The notes: generated from the sequence alone by a model not told the origin. 64,000 nt of DNA from Microbacterium sp. SSM24 (GCF_025989145.1 NZ_JAPDNQ010000001.1:1612001-1676000); one strand, 5' to 3'; counted from the stretch's first letter, positions 46,096-54,805 are shown. A program made the numbers and translations.

Positions 46096-46162
46096 ATGTA
46101 AAAGATTCTTGACATGGATGCCGGGGGCGGCGTAGCCTCGGGATGTCAAAGATTCTAGACAT
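46096..46162. promoter_or_regulatory. Promoter flanked by two 20-bp operator-like repeats
   Basis: ATGTAAAAGATTCTTGACAT (46096-46115) and ATGTCAAAGATTCTAGACAT (46143-46162) differ at two bases, are imperfect palindromes, and lie 47 bp apart. TTGACA (46109-46114) and TAGCCT (46133-46138), 18 bp apart, are the -35 and -10 elements; the first repeat covers the -35 and the second the transcript start. This is the arrangement of an autoregulated promoter. The likely binder is the XRE protein at 46608-46823. Confidence 0.6.
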
Positions 46163-46173
46163 CGGAGGGCATC

Positions 46174-46608
46174 GTGGTCTACGAGGAACGCAACATCTGG
46201 TCGAGTCTCATCGTGAGCCTGATCGGCATGACGATCTACACGATCCTCGTGCTGCAGCGGGCGGCGGGCGGCCCGATCGAAGACGTGGACTGGGTGCCGC
46301 TGATGCTCTGGACGATCGGCGCCAGCATCGTCGCCGCGATCGTGGTGAGCATCGTGTGGGGCATGCTCGCGGGCATGCGCGACCCCGACGGCGTCGGGAA
46401 GTCCGATCAGCGCGACCGCGACATCAGTCACATGAGCACGCGCGTCGGCCAGGCATTCCTGGTCATCGCGGGACTCGGCGTCATCGTCGAATGCGCCTTC
46501 CAGGTCGACTGGTTCTGGATCGCGAACACGATGTTCTACGGCTTCGCCCTGTCATCGATCGTCGGAGGCATCGCCAGCGTCATCGCCTACCGCTGGGGAC
46601 TCGTCTGA
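46174..46608 (+). CDS. Small membrane protein co-transcribed with an XRE regulator
   Basis: A 144-residue protein with four membrane spans: IWSSLIVSLIGMTIYTILVL, VPLMLWTIGASIVAAIVVSIVWG, AFLVIAGLGVIVECAFQVDWFWI and TMFYGFALSSIVGGIASVIAYRW. It starts at a GTG after GGAGGG. Small four-span proteins paired with a YgzD-like HTH gene are common in actinobacteria and Firmicutes. Its stop overlaps the regulator ATG (TGATG), so both are made together. Function unknown. Confidence 0.7.
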   Translation: MVYEERNIWSSLIVSLIGMTIYTILVLQRAAGGPIEDVDWVPLMLWTIGASIVAAIVVSIVWGMLAGMRDPDGVGKSDQRDRDISHMSTRVGQAFLVIAGLGVIVECAFQVDWFWIANTMFYGFALSSIVGGIASVIAYRWGLV

Positions 46609-46823
46609 TGGTCAAGCCCACCCGCGTGACGAACTCGATCCGTGCCCTGCGCGAAGCGGCCGGCCTCACGCAGGCAGACCTCGCCCGGCAGATCGGCGTG
46701 ACGCGCCAGACGCTCATCGCGATCGAGCAGGGGAAGTACTCGCCCACGCTCGAGCTCGCCTTCCAGATCTCCCGCGTGTTCGGCGTGGGGCTCGACGGCG
46801 TCTTCCAGTACCCGGAGGCCTGA
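46608..46823 (+). CDS. XRE-family HTH regulator (short)
   Basis: A 71-residue protein, essentially only a Cro/C1-type helix-turn-helix: NSIRALREAAGLTQADLARQIGVTRQTLIAIEQGKYSPTLELAFQISRVFGVGLDGVFQY. It probably represses the promoter at 46096-46162 that drives itself and the membrane protein. Translation is coupled to the upstream gene. Confidence 0.87.
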   Translation: MVKPTRVTNSIRALREAAGLTQADLARQIGVTRQTLIAIEQGKYSPTLELAFQISRVFGVGLDGVFQYPEA

Positions 46824-46824
46824 C

Positions 46825-47826
46825 ATGACCGCTGCACTCCCCGCGACGATGCCCGCATGGCGGCAGGACCGATACGGCGGTCCCGAGACCGTCGCCCTCG
46901 CCACCTCGGACGTTCCGGCGCCGCGTCGCGGACACGTGCTCCTGCGCCTTCGTGTCACCGGCCTCAACAACGGCGACGTCCGCGTGATGCGCGGCGAGCC
47001 GCTCCTGGTGCGGACGGCCTTCGGCCTGCGACGCCCGAAGCAGCCCGTGCGGGGAATGGATGCCGCGGCCACGGTGGTCGCGACGGGCGACGACGTGACC
47101 GGATTCGCCGTGGGCGACGAAGTCGTGTGCGAGCTGCCGGGCGGCGGAGGGCTCGCGGCCTACGCGCTCGCTCCGGCGGCGCGGCTTGCGAAGCGGCCCG
47201 CAGACCTCGATCCGGTCTCGGCCGCCGCGCTGCCCGTGGCGGCGGGAACGGCGTGGCAGGCGCTCGATCGCGCCGGCGTCGCCGACGGTCACCGCGTGCT
47301 GGTGATCGGGGCGTCCGGCGGCGTCGGAACGTTCGCGGTGCAGCTCGCCGCGCAGCGGGGCGCGACGGTGTGGGCGCTGTGCGGTCAGCACAGCCGCGCC
47401 GTCGTCGAAGAACTCGGCGCGGTGCGCACCTTCGACTACCGGTCGGTGCAGCCTGGCGCCGACGAGCTCGGCGGGGAGTTCGACGCTGTCATCGACATCG
47501 CGGGCACGGCCCCGCTGCGCACGCTGCGGGGCATAGTGCGCGACGGCGGCGCCGTCGCACTCGTCTCAGGCGAGGGCGGGCGCGTCCTGGGTCCGATCGG
47601 GCGGATCCTCGCGGCATCCGTCCTCTCCGTCGGCTCGAAGCGGGGGCTGCGCCCCGTCGCCGCCGTCGCCAGGGCCGACATCCTGACCGAGCTCTTGTCG
47701 CTCGCAGCGGCGGGCACGATCCGCCCGCTGATCGAGCGCAGCTACCCGTTCGCCGAAGCCCGCGATGCCCTGGCCCGGGTGGACGACGGCCACGTCGTCG
47801 GCAAGGTGGTCGTCACGGCATCCTGA
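46825..47826 (+). CDS. NAD(P)-dependent MDR oxidoreductase (quinone-oxidoreductase-like)
   Basis: A 333-residue medium-chain dehydrogenase/reductase. The GroES-like N-terminus has GLNNGDVRVMRGEPLLVRTAFGLRRPKQPVRGMDAAATVVA; the nucleotide site is VLVIGASGGVGTFAVQLAAQRGATVWALCG. Zinc-binding cysteines of classical alcohol dehydrogenases are missing, which points to a quinone-reductase-like member. It starts 1 bp after the XRE gene and may share its promoter. The substrate is unknown. Confidence 0.87.
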   Translation: MTAALPATMPAWRQDRYGGPETVALATSDVPAPRRGHVLLRLRVTGLNNGDVRVMRGEPLLVRTAFGLRRPKQPVRGMDAAATVVATGDDVTGFAVGDEVVCELPGGGGLAAYALAPAARLAKRPADLDPVSAAALPVAAGTAWQALDRAGVADGHRVLVIGASGGVGTFAVQLAAQRGATVWALCGQHSRAVVEELGAVRTFDYRSVQPGADELGGEFDAVIDIAGTAPLRTLRGIVRDGGAVALVSGEGGRVLGPIGRILAASVLSVGSKRGLRPVAAVARADILTELLSLAAAGTIRPLIERSYPFAEARDALARVDDGHVVGKVVVTAS

Positions 47827-47960
47827 TCCTGCCTCGTCCTGCCGAACGTGCACGCTCGGCGAGGCGAGTGAGAGAATGAACCCGGCGTGCCCGAGTCGCC
47901 GGCTTCCCCAGCTCCGCCGGGCCCCTGGACAGCGTCCGCCGCCCCTTCGCAAGGAGCAAG

Positions 47961-48857
47961 ATGTCCACGCAGCACACCGCAGTCGCGGCCGGCGCCGCCG
48001 CCGCGACGACCCGCATCCGGCAGCACCGCAGCTACCTGATGTGCCGTCCCGAGCACTTCACCGTCAGCTACACGATCAACCCGTGGATGGAGCCCGCCAA
48101 GCCGACCGACACCGCCAAGGCGGTCGCGCAGTGGCAGGTCCTGTACGACACCTACGTCGCGCTCGGTCACGACGTCCGGCTGATCGACCCCATCGAGGGT
48201 CTGCCCGACATGGTCTACACCGCCAACGGCGGGTTCGTGATCGACGGCGTCGCGTACGGCGCGAAGTTCCGCTTCGCCGAGCGGGCGCCCGAAGGGCCGG
48301 CGTTCATGGACTGGTTCCGGGAGAACGGCTTCGAGGTCGTCGAGCCGGTCGAGGTCAACGAGGGCGAGGGCGACTTCCTGCTCGTCGGCGACACGATGCT
48401 CGCCGGCACCGGATTCCGCTCCACCGGAGACAGCCACCGCGAGCTCGGCGACGTGTTCGGCAAGGAGGTCGTGAGCCTCACGCTCATCGACCCGCGGTTC
48501 TACCACCTCGACACGGCGATCTCGGTGCTCGACCCCGTCGAAGGACCCGGGGGTGTCGACAGGGCCAACATCGCCTACCTGCCCACCGCGTTCGACGACG
48601 TGAGCCGCGGCATCCTCGAGGACCGCTTCCCCGACGCGATCCGCGTGACCGACGAGGACGGCGCCGTCTTCGGCCTCAACTCCGCGAGCGACGGCCTCAA
48701 CGTCCTCATCTCGCCGCGCGCCACCGGCTTCGAGGCGCAGCTGCGCGAGCGCGGCTACAACCCCGTGCTGATCGACCTCTCCGAGCTGCTGCTCGGCGGC
48801 GGCGGCATCAAGTGCTGCACGCTCGAACTGCGGCACGGTCAGGAGACGAGTCGATGA
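47961..48857 (+). CDS. Arginine-modifying hydrolase (dimethylargininase/arginine dihydrolase-like)
   Basis: A 298-residue guanidino-group modifying enzyme. The pentein-fold triad is visible: GEGDFLLVGD (acidic), DPRFYHLDTAISVLD (His) and GGGGIKCCTLEL (nucleophilic Cys near the C-terminus), with YLMCRPEHFTVSYTINPWM and YTANGGFVIDG as substrate-side motifs. Such genes beside rocD are annotated as dimethylarginine dimethylaminohydrolase, but a direct arginine-to-ornithine (dihydrolase) activity would make better metabolic sense next to ornithine aminotransferase; that is inference. It overlaps rocD by 4 bp (ATGA). AAGGAGCAAG precedes the ATG. Confidence 0.85.
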   Translation: MSTQHTAVAAGAAAATTRIRQHRSYLMCRPEHFTVSYTINPWMEPAKPTDTAKAVAQWQVLYDTYVALGHDVRLIDPIEGLPDMVYTANGGFVIDGVAYGAKFRFAERAPEGPAFMDWFRENGFEVVEPVEVNEGEGDFLLVGDTMLAGTGFRSTGDSHRELGDVFGKEVVSLTLIDPRFYHLDTAISVLDPVEGPGGVDRANIAYLPTAFDDVSRGILEDRFPDAIRVTDEDGAVFGLNSASDGLNVLISPRATGFEAQLRERGYNPVLIDLSELLLGGGGIKCCTLELRHGQETSR

Positions 48858-50080
48858 CCTCCACCTCGCCCGACCTCGACACCGCGATGGCGCGCATCAT
48901 CGCCGACGAGAACGATCACGTCGCCCACAACTACCACCCGCTGCCCGTCGTGATCTCGCGCGGCGAGGGCGCGTGGGTGACGGATGTCGAGGGCAAGCGC
49001 TACCTCGACCTGCTCTCGGCGTACTCCGCCCTGAACTTCGGGCACGGGCATCCCGCGCTCCTCGCCGCCGCCCAGGAGCAGCTCAACCGCCTCACCCTCA
49101 CCAGCCGCGCTTACCACAACGACCGGCTCGGGCCCTTCGCCGAGGCGCTGGCGGAGCTGTGCGGGAAGGATCTCGTCCTGCCGATGAACACCGGCGCGGA
49201 GGCCGTCGAGACCGGCATCAAGGTGGCGCGCGCGTGGGGCTACCGGGTGAAGGGCATTGCTCCGGATGCCGCCACCGTCGTGGTCGCGAACGGGAACTTC
49301 CACGGCCGCACGACGACGATCGTCGGGTTCAGCGACGATCCGCAGGCTCGCGACGGCTTCGGGCCGTTCACGCCCGGGTTCGTGCACGTGCCGTTCGGCG
49401 ACGCGGCGGCGATCGAAGCCGCGATCGACGAGAACACCGCCGCGGTGCTCATCGAGCCCATCCAGGGCGAGGCGGGCGTCGTGATCCCCCCGGCGGGCTA
49501 CCTGGGTGCGGTGCGGGATCTGTGCACGAGGAACAACGTCCTGTTCATCGCCGACGAGATCCAGTCGGGCCTCGGCCGCGTGGGCGAGACGTTCGCGTGC
49601 GATCGCGAAGGCGTGGTCCCCGATGTGTACCTGCTCGGCAAGGCGCTGGGCGGCGGCATCCTGCCTCTGTCCGCCGTCGCGGCTGACGACGAAGTGCTCG
49701 GAGTGATCCGTCCTGGCGAGCACGGGTCGACGTTCGGCGGCAATCCGCTGGCGGCTGCCGTCGGACTGCGGGTGGTCGAGATGCTGAAGACGGGCGAGTT
49801 CCAGACGCGGGCCAAGGCGCTCGGCGAGCACCTCGAGACGCGGCTGGCCGCGCTCGTGGGGCACGGTGTCACCGCGGTGCGGACCGCCGGCCTGTGGGCA
49901 GGGGTCGACATCGATCCGGCCGTCGGCACGGGGCGCGAGGTCGCCGAACGCCTCATCGCGCGCGGCGTGCTCGTCAAGGACACCCACGGCCAGACGATCC
50001 GGATCGCACCGCCGCTCGTGGTGCGGGCGACCGAGCTGGACTGGGCCGTGGAGCAGCTGCGGTTCGTCCTCGCGCGCTGA
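48854..50080 (+). CDS. rocD: Ornithine aminotransferase
   Basis: A 408-residue PLP enzyme that converts ornithine and 2-oxoglutarate to glutamate semialdehyde and glutamate. Signatures: LDLLSAYSALNFGHGHPAL, LPMNTGAEAVETGIKVARAWGY, NGNFHGRTTTIVGFSDD, LIEPIQGEAGVVIPP, NVLFIADEIQSGLGRVGE (Asp) and YLLGKALGGGILPLSAV with the PLP lysine. The product enters the P5C dehydrogenase reaction of PutA, encoded 3.5 kb upstream (but frameshifted here). Coupled to the preceding hydrolase gene. Confidence 0.93.
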   Translation: MTSTSPDLDTAMARIIADENDHVAHNYHPLPVVISRGEGAWVTDVEGKRYLDLLSAYSALNFGHGHPALLAAAQEQLNRLTLTSRAYHNDRLGPFAEALAELCGKDLVLPMNTGAEAVETGIKVARAWGYRVKGIAPDAATVVVANGNFHGRTTTIVGFSDDPQARDGFGPFTPGFVHVPFGDAAAIEAAIDENTAAVLIEPIQGEAGVVIPPAGYLGAVRDLCTRNNVLFIADEIQSGLGRVGETFACDREGVVPDVYLLGKALGGGILPLSAVAADDEVLGVIRPGEHGSTFGGNPLAAAVGLRVVEMLKTGEFQTRAKALGEHLETRLAALVGHGVTAVRTAGLWAGVDIDPAVGTGREVAERLIARGVLVKDTHGQTIRIAPPLVVRATELDWAVEQLRFVLAR

Positions 50081-50120
50081 GGCGCTCGCGCGCCTGCCGC
50101 GCGCCTGCCGCGCGCTGCGC

Positions 50121-51806
50121 TCACGCGAAGACGCTGACGAACCGCTCGTGCCAGCCGGACGCACCGTCGGGTGCGGGGTGGGCGCGGTCCGAGGTCTGCA
50201 CCTCGCCCGTCGCGCTGATCGCACGGCAGCGGATGAGGTGGTCGCCTTCGACCGCCGTCCACGGCAGGTGCCACTGCACCCATGTGTCGGTCGAGATCGC
50301 TGCCGCGAGCGTCGCGGGCTGCCACGGGCCCTCGTCGATCTGCACCTCGACGCCCGCGACGCCGACGTGCTGCTGCCAGGCGACGCCCGCGATGACCGTG
50401 TCGCCCGCGGTGAGTCCCTGGCTCTTCCGCGGCACGTCGATGCGGGACTGCAGCTTGATCGGCCCGCGCTCCGACCAGCCGCGGTCGGTCCAGTAGGCGC
50501 GCGCCCTGTCGAAGCGGGTCACCTCGAGCTCCTTCACCCACTTCGTCGCCGAGACGTATCCGTACAGACCCGGCACCACGAGGCGCGCCGGGAACCCGTG
50601 CTCCGGCGGCAGCGGCTCGCCGTTCATCCCGATGGCCAGCAGCGCGTCGCGATCGTCGGTGAGCACGTCGAGCGGAGTGGATGCCGTGAACCCGTCCCGC
50701 GACCGCGACAGCACCATGTCGGCCTCGGCTGTCGGCCGCGCCCGCGCGAGCAGGTCGCGGATCGGATAGCCGAGCCACAGAGCATTGCCGATGAGGGTGC
50801 CGCCGACCTCGTTCGACACGCACGCGAGCGTGGTGTGCGCCTCGACGAGGGGAAGTTCGAGCAGCTCGTCCCAGGTCAGCTTCACCTCCTCCTCGACCAT
50901 GCCGAAGATGTGCAGGTTCCAGTCCGCGGGGTCGATGGTGGGCACGATGAGGGCGGTGTCGATGCGGTAGAACCGGTCGTTCGGGGTCACGACACGGGCG
51001 AGCCCCGGGATGTCGAGCTCAGCCGCCGCCGGCACGGGAGGCGCCGCGACCGCCGGCGCCGGGAGCACGACGGCCTTGATGGCGGCGAGGGCGCTGCTTC
51101 CCGCGCGCATCGCGGTCCCCGCCGCCGCGGCGACGACCCCCGCCACGACGGCCGCCCCGGACCAGACGAGGAACGAACGGCGCGACGGTGCCGCCGTGCC
51201 GGGAAGCGCTTCCTTCGACGAAGGATCGTCGGCGTCCGGGGTGACAGCGGAGCGGGATGCCCGGTCGGGCGAGCTGGCAACGGGTTTGGCGGGAGCCCGC
51301 CCGGAGGGCGCGCGAGGGAATGTCTCGCCCGACCGGGCATCCCGCGCAGCGGCGCCGGGCGCCAGCATCCGCACCAACCACCACAGGGCGAATGCGCCGA
51401 CGATGCCCGCGACCACGGCGGGCAGCCAGGCGAGGGCGCCGGCGTTCGCGCGGGTGACGGCGGCGATCGCGCCGACCGCCCCGAAGGCGACCACCACCGC
51501 GCGCCCCCACGGGGGCCGCCGCAGCTCGAGCCAGCCGGCGAGTGCCGCGAGCACGAGCACGACGAGGCCGATCCCGATGAGGAGCGCGATCTTGTCGGCG
51601 GTTCCGAAGAGGGCGATCGCGGCATCCTTCGCCCACGGCGGCGCGGCGTCGATCAGTGCGCCGCCGACGACGACGAACGGTCCCGACGTCGGCGCGACGA
51701 CCGCGCCGACGAGTTCGCCCAGGCCGGCTCCGAGCGCGACGGCGCCCACCCCGGCCGCCCATCCGTAGGGCGCCGCGATGCCGCGGTCCACGCGCGACGT
51801 CGTCAC
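50121..51806 (-). CDS. Membrane-fused sulfite-oxidase-type molybdopterin oxidoreductase
   Basis: A 561-residue protein. The N-terminal ~150 residues hold four membrane spans (APYGWAAGVGAVALGAGLGEL, IALLIGIGLVVLVLAALAGW, AVVVAFGAVGAIAAV, LPAVVAGIVGAFALWWLVRML). A linker leads to a twin-arginine-like segment inside the chain (PSRRSFLVWSGAAVVAGVVAAAAG), then the molybdenum-cofactor domain with the ligand Cys in HTTLACVSNEVGGTLIG and a C-terminal Ig-like dimer domain (GVAWQQHVGVAGVEVQIDEGPWQPA). The start is GTG 51806, 6 nt after TACGCT on the minus strand, a leaderless layout. The natural substrate is unknown; electrons may pass to a membrane cytochrome. Confidence 0.85.
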   Translation of the reverse strand: MTTSRVDRGIAAPYGWAAGVGAVALGAGLGELVGAVVAPTSGPFVVVGGALIDAAPPWAKDAAIALFGTADKIALLIGIGLVVLVLAALAGWLELRRPPWGRAVVVAFGAVGAIAAVTRANAGALAWLPAVVAGIVGAFALWWLVRMLAPGAAARDARSGETFPRAPSGRAPAKPVASSPDRASRSAVTPDADDPSSKEALPGTAAPSRRSFLVWSGAAVVAGVVAAAAGTAMRAGSSALAAIKAVVLPAPAVAAPPVPAAAELDIPGLARVVTPNDRFYRIDTALIVPTIDPADWNLHIFGMVEEEVKLTWDELLELPLVEAHTTLACVSNEVGGTLIGNALWLGYPIRDLLARARPTAEADMVLSRSRDGFTASTPLDVLTDDRDALLAIGMNGEPLPPEHGFPARLVVPGLYGYVSATKWVKELEVTRFDRARAYWTDRGWSERGPIKLQSRIDVPRKSQGLTAGDTVIAGVAWQQHVGVAGVEVQIDEGPWQPATLAAAISTDTWVQWHLPWTAVEGDHLIRCRAISATGEVQTSDRAHPAPDGASGWHERFVSVFA

Positions 51807-51990
51807 CAGGACAGCGTACGTCCGCGCGCGGGGGGCGGGGTCGGTCGAGGCCGCGGGAGACACGCCGCGAAGCGACGCGCGAGCGGTGCCGGAGGCGGCC
51901 TTTCTCCCGCGTTCGTCACGCACCATGCGTCCGCCTTCCCCCCGCGGCGGCGAAACACTCCCGCAACACGGCCCCGACTAGGCTTCGTGC

Positions 51991-53811
51991 ATGGGTGATC
52001 TGTTCGACGGCTACGGCTCCACTCTGGCGCCGCGCAAGACGGCATCCGGAGTTCCCGCGTACGACGAGATGTTCGGCAGTCCGGCGCATCCGGGCGATCT
52101 CGCCGAGTCCCGTCACGCCTATCGGGAGCTCTACCAGGCGCTCGCCCAGATGACGCAGGAAGAGCTGCGCGGGCGCACCGATTCGCTCGCGAGCTCGTAC
52201 CTCGCGCAGGGCGTCACGTTCGACTTCGCGGGCGAGGAGCGCCCGTTCCCCCTCGACGCCGTGCCGCGCGTCATCACGTACGACGAATGGTCGCGCGTGG
52301 AGGCCGGGGTCAAGCAGCGGGTCAAGGCGCTCGAGGCCTTCCTCGACGACGCCTACGGTCGCCAGCACTGCGTGCGCGACGAGGTGCTCCCCGCCGGGCT
52401 GATCGCGTCGTCGCAGTACTTCTACCGGCAGGCTGCCGGCATCCACTCCGCCAACGGCGTGCGCATCCAGGTCTCCGGCATCGACCTCATCCGCGACGAG
52501 CACGGTGAGATGCGTGTGCTCGAAGACAACGTGCGCGTGCCGTCGGGCGTCTCGTACGTGATCTCGAACCGGCGGGTCATGGCGCAGACGCTGCCCGAGC
52601 TGTTCGTCTCGATGCGCGTGCGCCCGGTGGGCGATTACCCCAACAAGCTGCTGGCGGCGCTGCGCGCCTCAGCGCCGGCCGGCATCGATGACCCGAACGT
52701 CGTCGTGCTCACGCCCGGCGTGTACAACTCCGCGTACTTCGAGCACACGCTGCTCGCCCGGCTGATGGGCGTCGAGCTCGTCGAGGGACGCGACCTGCTC
52801 TGCGTGGGCGGCAAGGTCTTCATGCGCACCACGCGCGGCCCCAAGAGGGTCGACGTCATCTACCGCCGAGTCGATGACGAGTTCCTCGATCCGCTGCAGT
52901 TCCGCGCCGATTCCATGCTCGGCGCCCCCGGACTCATGCTCGCCGCGCGCCTGGGCAACGTCACGATCGCGAACGCCGTCGGCAACGGCGTGGCCGACGA
53001 CAAGCTGCTCTACACCTACGTGCCCGACCTCATCCGCTACTACCTCGCGGAGGAGCCGATCCTCAAGAACGTCGACACGTGGCGGCTCGAGGACCCGAAT
53101 GCTCTCGAAGAGGTGCTCGATCGCCTCGACGAGCTCGTGGTGAAGCCCGTCGACGGGTCGGGCGGCAAGGGCCTCGTGGTGGGACCGGATGCCTCGCCCG
53201 CCGAGCTCGAGAAGCTCCGGCAGCGACTCCTGGCCGATCCGCGTGGCTGGATCGCGCAGCCGGTGGTGATGCTGTCGACCATCCCGACCCTGGTCGAGGA
53301 CGGCATGCGTCCCCGCCATGCCGACCTGCGTCCGTTCGCGGTCAACGACGGCGAGGACGTCTGGGTGCTGCCCGGCGGACTCACGCGCGTCGCGCTCCCG
53401 GAGGGCCAGCTCGTCGTGAACTCCAGCCAGGGCGGAGGATCGAAGGACACGTGGGTGATCGGCGGCTCCGCACCGTCGCACGTGGAGTACGGCCAGGGCA
53501 ACGGCGTCTCGGGACTGGTCGCCGACCAGGCGGCCACCGTGACGGCATCCATCCCGATCATCTACGACGGCCAGCCCGAGCCCGCGCACTCGCCCCGTGA
53601 TCCCGCCGGCAGCAGCCGCCGCGACCAGCACGAGCAGCAGCAGCAGGAGCACGCGAGTGGGATGCCCCACGCGTCGCAGTCGGAGCAGCAGCAACAGCAA
53701 CAGCAACAGCAGGCGGCTCCCCCCTTGATCGTGTCCCAGAATCCGACGTCTGATCGGCCCGCAGCCGACGAAGAGTGGGACACGGCACACGGGGGTGATC
53801 GGACATGCTGA
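51991..53811 (+). CDS. Circularly permuted ATP-grasp protein with C-terminal poly-Gln tail
   Basis: A 606-residue member of the circularly permuted type 2 ATP-grasp family (COG2308). Core motifs include LASSYLAQGVTFDFAGEERPFPLD, SSQYFYRQAAGIHSANGVRI, RVLEDNVRVPSGVSYVISNRRVM, VDVIYRRVDDEFLDP, LVVKPVDGSGGKGLVVGP and WIAQPVVMLSTIPTLVEDG. Residues beyond about 535 are unusual: low-complexity, with EQQQQE and a run of nine Gln (53686-53712), then an acidic end. It probably forms an amide bond with ATP; the product is unknown. It is leaderless-type (TAGGCT 6 nt before ATG), overlaps the alpha-E gene by 7 bp and starts a three-enzyme operon. Confidence 0.88.
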   Translation: MGDLFDGYGSTLAPRKTASGVPAYDEMFGSPAHPGDLAESRHAYRELYQALAQMTQEELRGRTDSLASSYLAQGVTFDFAGEERPFPLDAVPRVITYDEWSRVEAGVKQRVKALEAFLDDAYGRQHCVRDEVLPAGLIASSQYFYRQAAGIHSANGVRIQVSGIDLIRDEHGEMRVLEDNVRVPSGVSYVISNRRVMAQTLPELFVSMRVRPVGDYPNKLLAALRASAPAGIDDPNVVVLTPGVYNSAYFEHTLLARLMGVELVEGRDLLCVGGKVFMRTTRGPKRVDVIYRRVDDEFLDPLQFRADSMLGAPGLMLAARLGNVTIANAVGNGVADDKLLYTYVPDLIRYYLAEEPILKNVDTWRLEDPNALEEVLDRLDELVVKPVDGSGGKGLVVGPDASPAELEKLRQRLLADPRGWIAQPVVMLSTIPTLVEDGMRPRHADLRPFAVNDGEDVWVLPGGLTRVALPEGQLVVNSSQGGGSKDTWVIGGSAPSHVEYGQGNGVSGLVADQAATVTASIPIIYDGQPEPAHSPRDPAGSSRRDQHEQQQQEHASGMPHASQSEQQQQQQQQQAAPPLIVSQNPTSDRPAADEEWDTAHGGDRTC

Positions 53812-54737
53812 GCCGCATCGCCGAGTCGCTGTTCTGGATCGGGCGCTACATCGAGCGCAGCGACGGCACCGCCCGCATCCTCGACGTGCACCTCCAGCTG
53901 CTGCTCGAGGACCCGTGGATCGACGAGGACACCGCGTGCCGATCGCTGCTGAGCGTCATGGGGTCGCTTCCGCCCGAAGGAGTGCAGCACGTGCGCCGCG
54001 AAGATGTGCTCGCGCGCCTCGCGGTCGACCGCATGAACCCGTCGAGCATCGCGTACGCCCTGACGGCATCTCGCGAGAACGCCCGTCGTGCCCGCGAGAT
54101 CGTCTCGACCGAGCTGTGGGAGACCCTCAACACCACGAACACCCGGATGCCGCGGCGCCTCCAGGCCGACCGCGTGCACGAGTTCTTCCAATGGGTGCGC
54201 GAGCGCGCCGCGCTCGCCGTCGGCATCGTCGACTCGTCCACGAGCCGCGACGAGGCCTGGCAGTTCTTCACCCTGGGGCGCAGCATCGAGCGCACCGACA
54301 TGACGGCGCGGCTCCTCGCGACGAGGTCGCTGACCCAGGCATCCGGTCCGTCCTGGACCACCATCCTGCGTTCGTGCGGCGCCTACGAGGCGTACCTGCG
54401 CACCTACCGCGGCATGCCGAGCGCACGCAATGCGGCCGAGTTCCTGCTGTTGGACCGCCTGTTCCCCCGGTCGATCATCTACTCGATCCAACGGGCCGAG
54501 GAGTGCATGAGCGCGATCGACCCCCGCGCGGACCGCGTGGGCCACTCCAACACCGTGCTGCGGGCGCTGGGTCAGATCCGCAATGACCTCGAGTACCGGC
54601 CGGTCGGCGAGATCCTCAGCGAACTGCCCCAGCACATGGACCGCGTGCAGAAGGTCACGCGCGAGGCATCCGAAGCCATCCGAAGCCGCTTCTTCCCGAC
54701 GCAGGCCGAACCCAGCTGGATCGGGGAGATCTCATGA
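53805..54737 (+). CDS. Alpha-E domain-containing protein
   Basis: A 310-residue all-helical protein of the COG2307/alpha-E family, unknown in biochemical function but nearly always found with the ATP-grasp and transglutaminase genes that flank it here. It starts MLSRIAESLFWIGRYIERSDGTARILDVHL and carries RENARRAREIVSTELWETLNTT, FFTLGRSIERTDMTARLLATR and SIIYSIQRAEECMSAIDP. It overlaps both neighbours (7 bp before, 4 bp into a small ORF after), so translation is coupled. Confidence 0.87.
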   Translation: MLSRIAESLFWIGRYIERSDGTARILDVHLQLLLEDPWIDEDTACRSLLSVMGSLPPEGVQHVRREDVLARLAVDRMNPSSIAYALTASRENARRAREIVSTELWETLNTTNTRMPRRLQADRVHEFFQWVRERAALAVGIVDSSTSRDEAWQFFTLGRSIERTDMTARLLATRSLTQASGPSWTTILRSCGAYEAYLRTYRGMPSARNAAEFLLLDRLFPRSIIYSIQRAEECMSAIDPRADRVGHSNTVLRALGQIRNDLEYRPVGEILSELPQHMDRVQKVTREASEAIRSRFFPTQAEPSWIGEIS

Positions 54738-54805
54738 TGTTTCGACGGGCCCAACAACCGGCCGCGCCTCGGCGCGCTGCGAAGCGGTCGGGGCGGCGCT
54801 CATGA
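54734..54805 (+). CDS. Tiny Arg-rich ORF bridging alpha-E and transglutaminase genes
   Basis: A 23-codon frame (MMFRRAQQPAAPRRAAKRS then GRRS) whose ATG overlaps the alpha-E stop (ATGA at 54734-54737) and whose TGA overlaps the transglutaminase ATG (ATGA at 54802-54805). The transglutaminase ATG has no ribosome-binding site of its own, so this frame may carry ribosomes across a 65-nt gap. It could be a relay peptide, or coincidence in GC-rich sequence. Confidence 0.4.
   Translation: MMFRRAQQPAAPRRAAKRSGRRS

Noticed and set aside
50081..50120. CGCGCCTGC direct repeats between rocD and the molybdoenzyme gene
   Set aside because: Very short and low-complexity in a 40-bp convergent gap; no further copies noticed.
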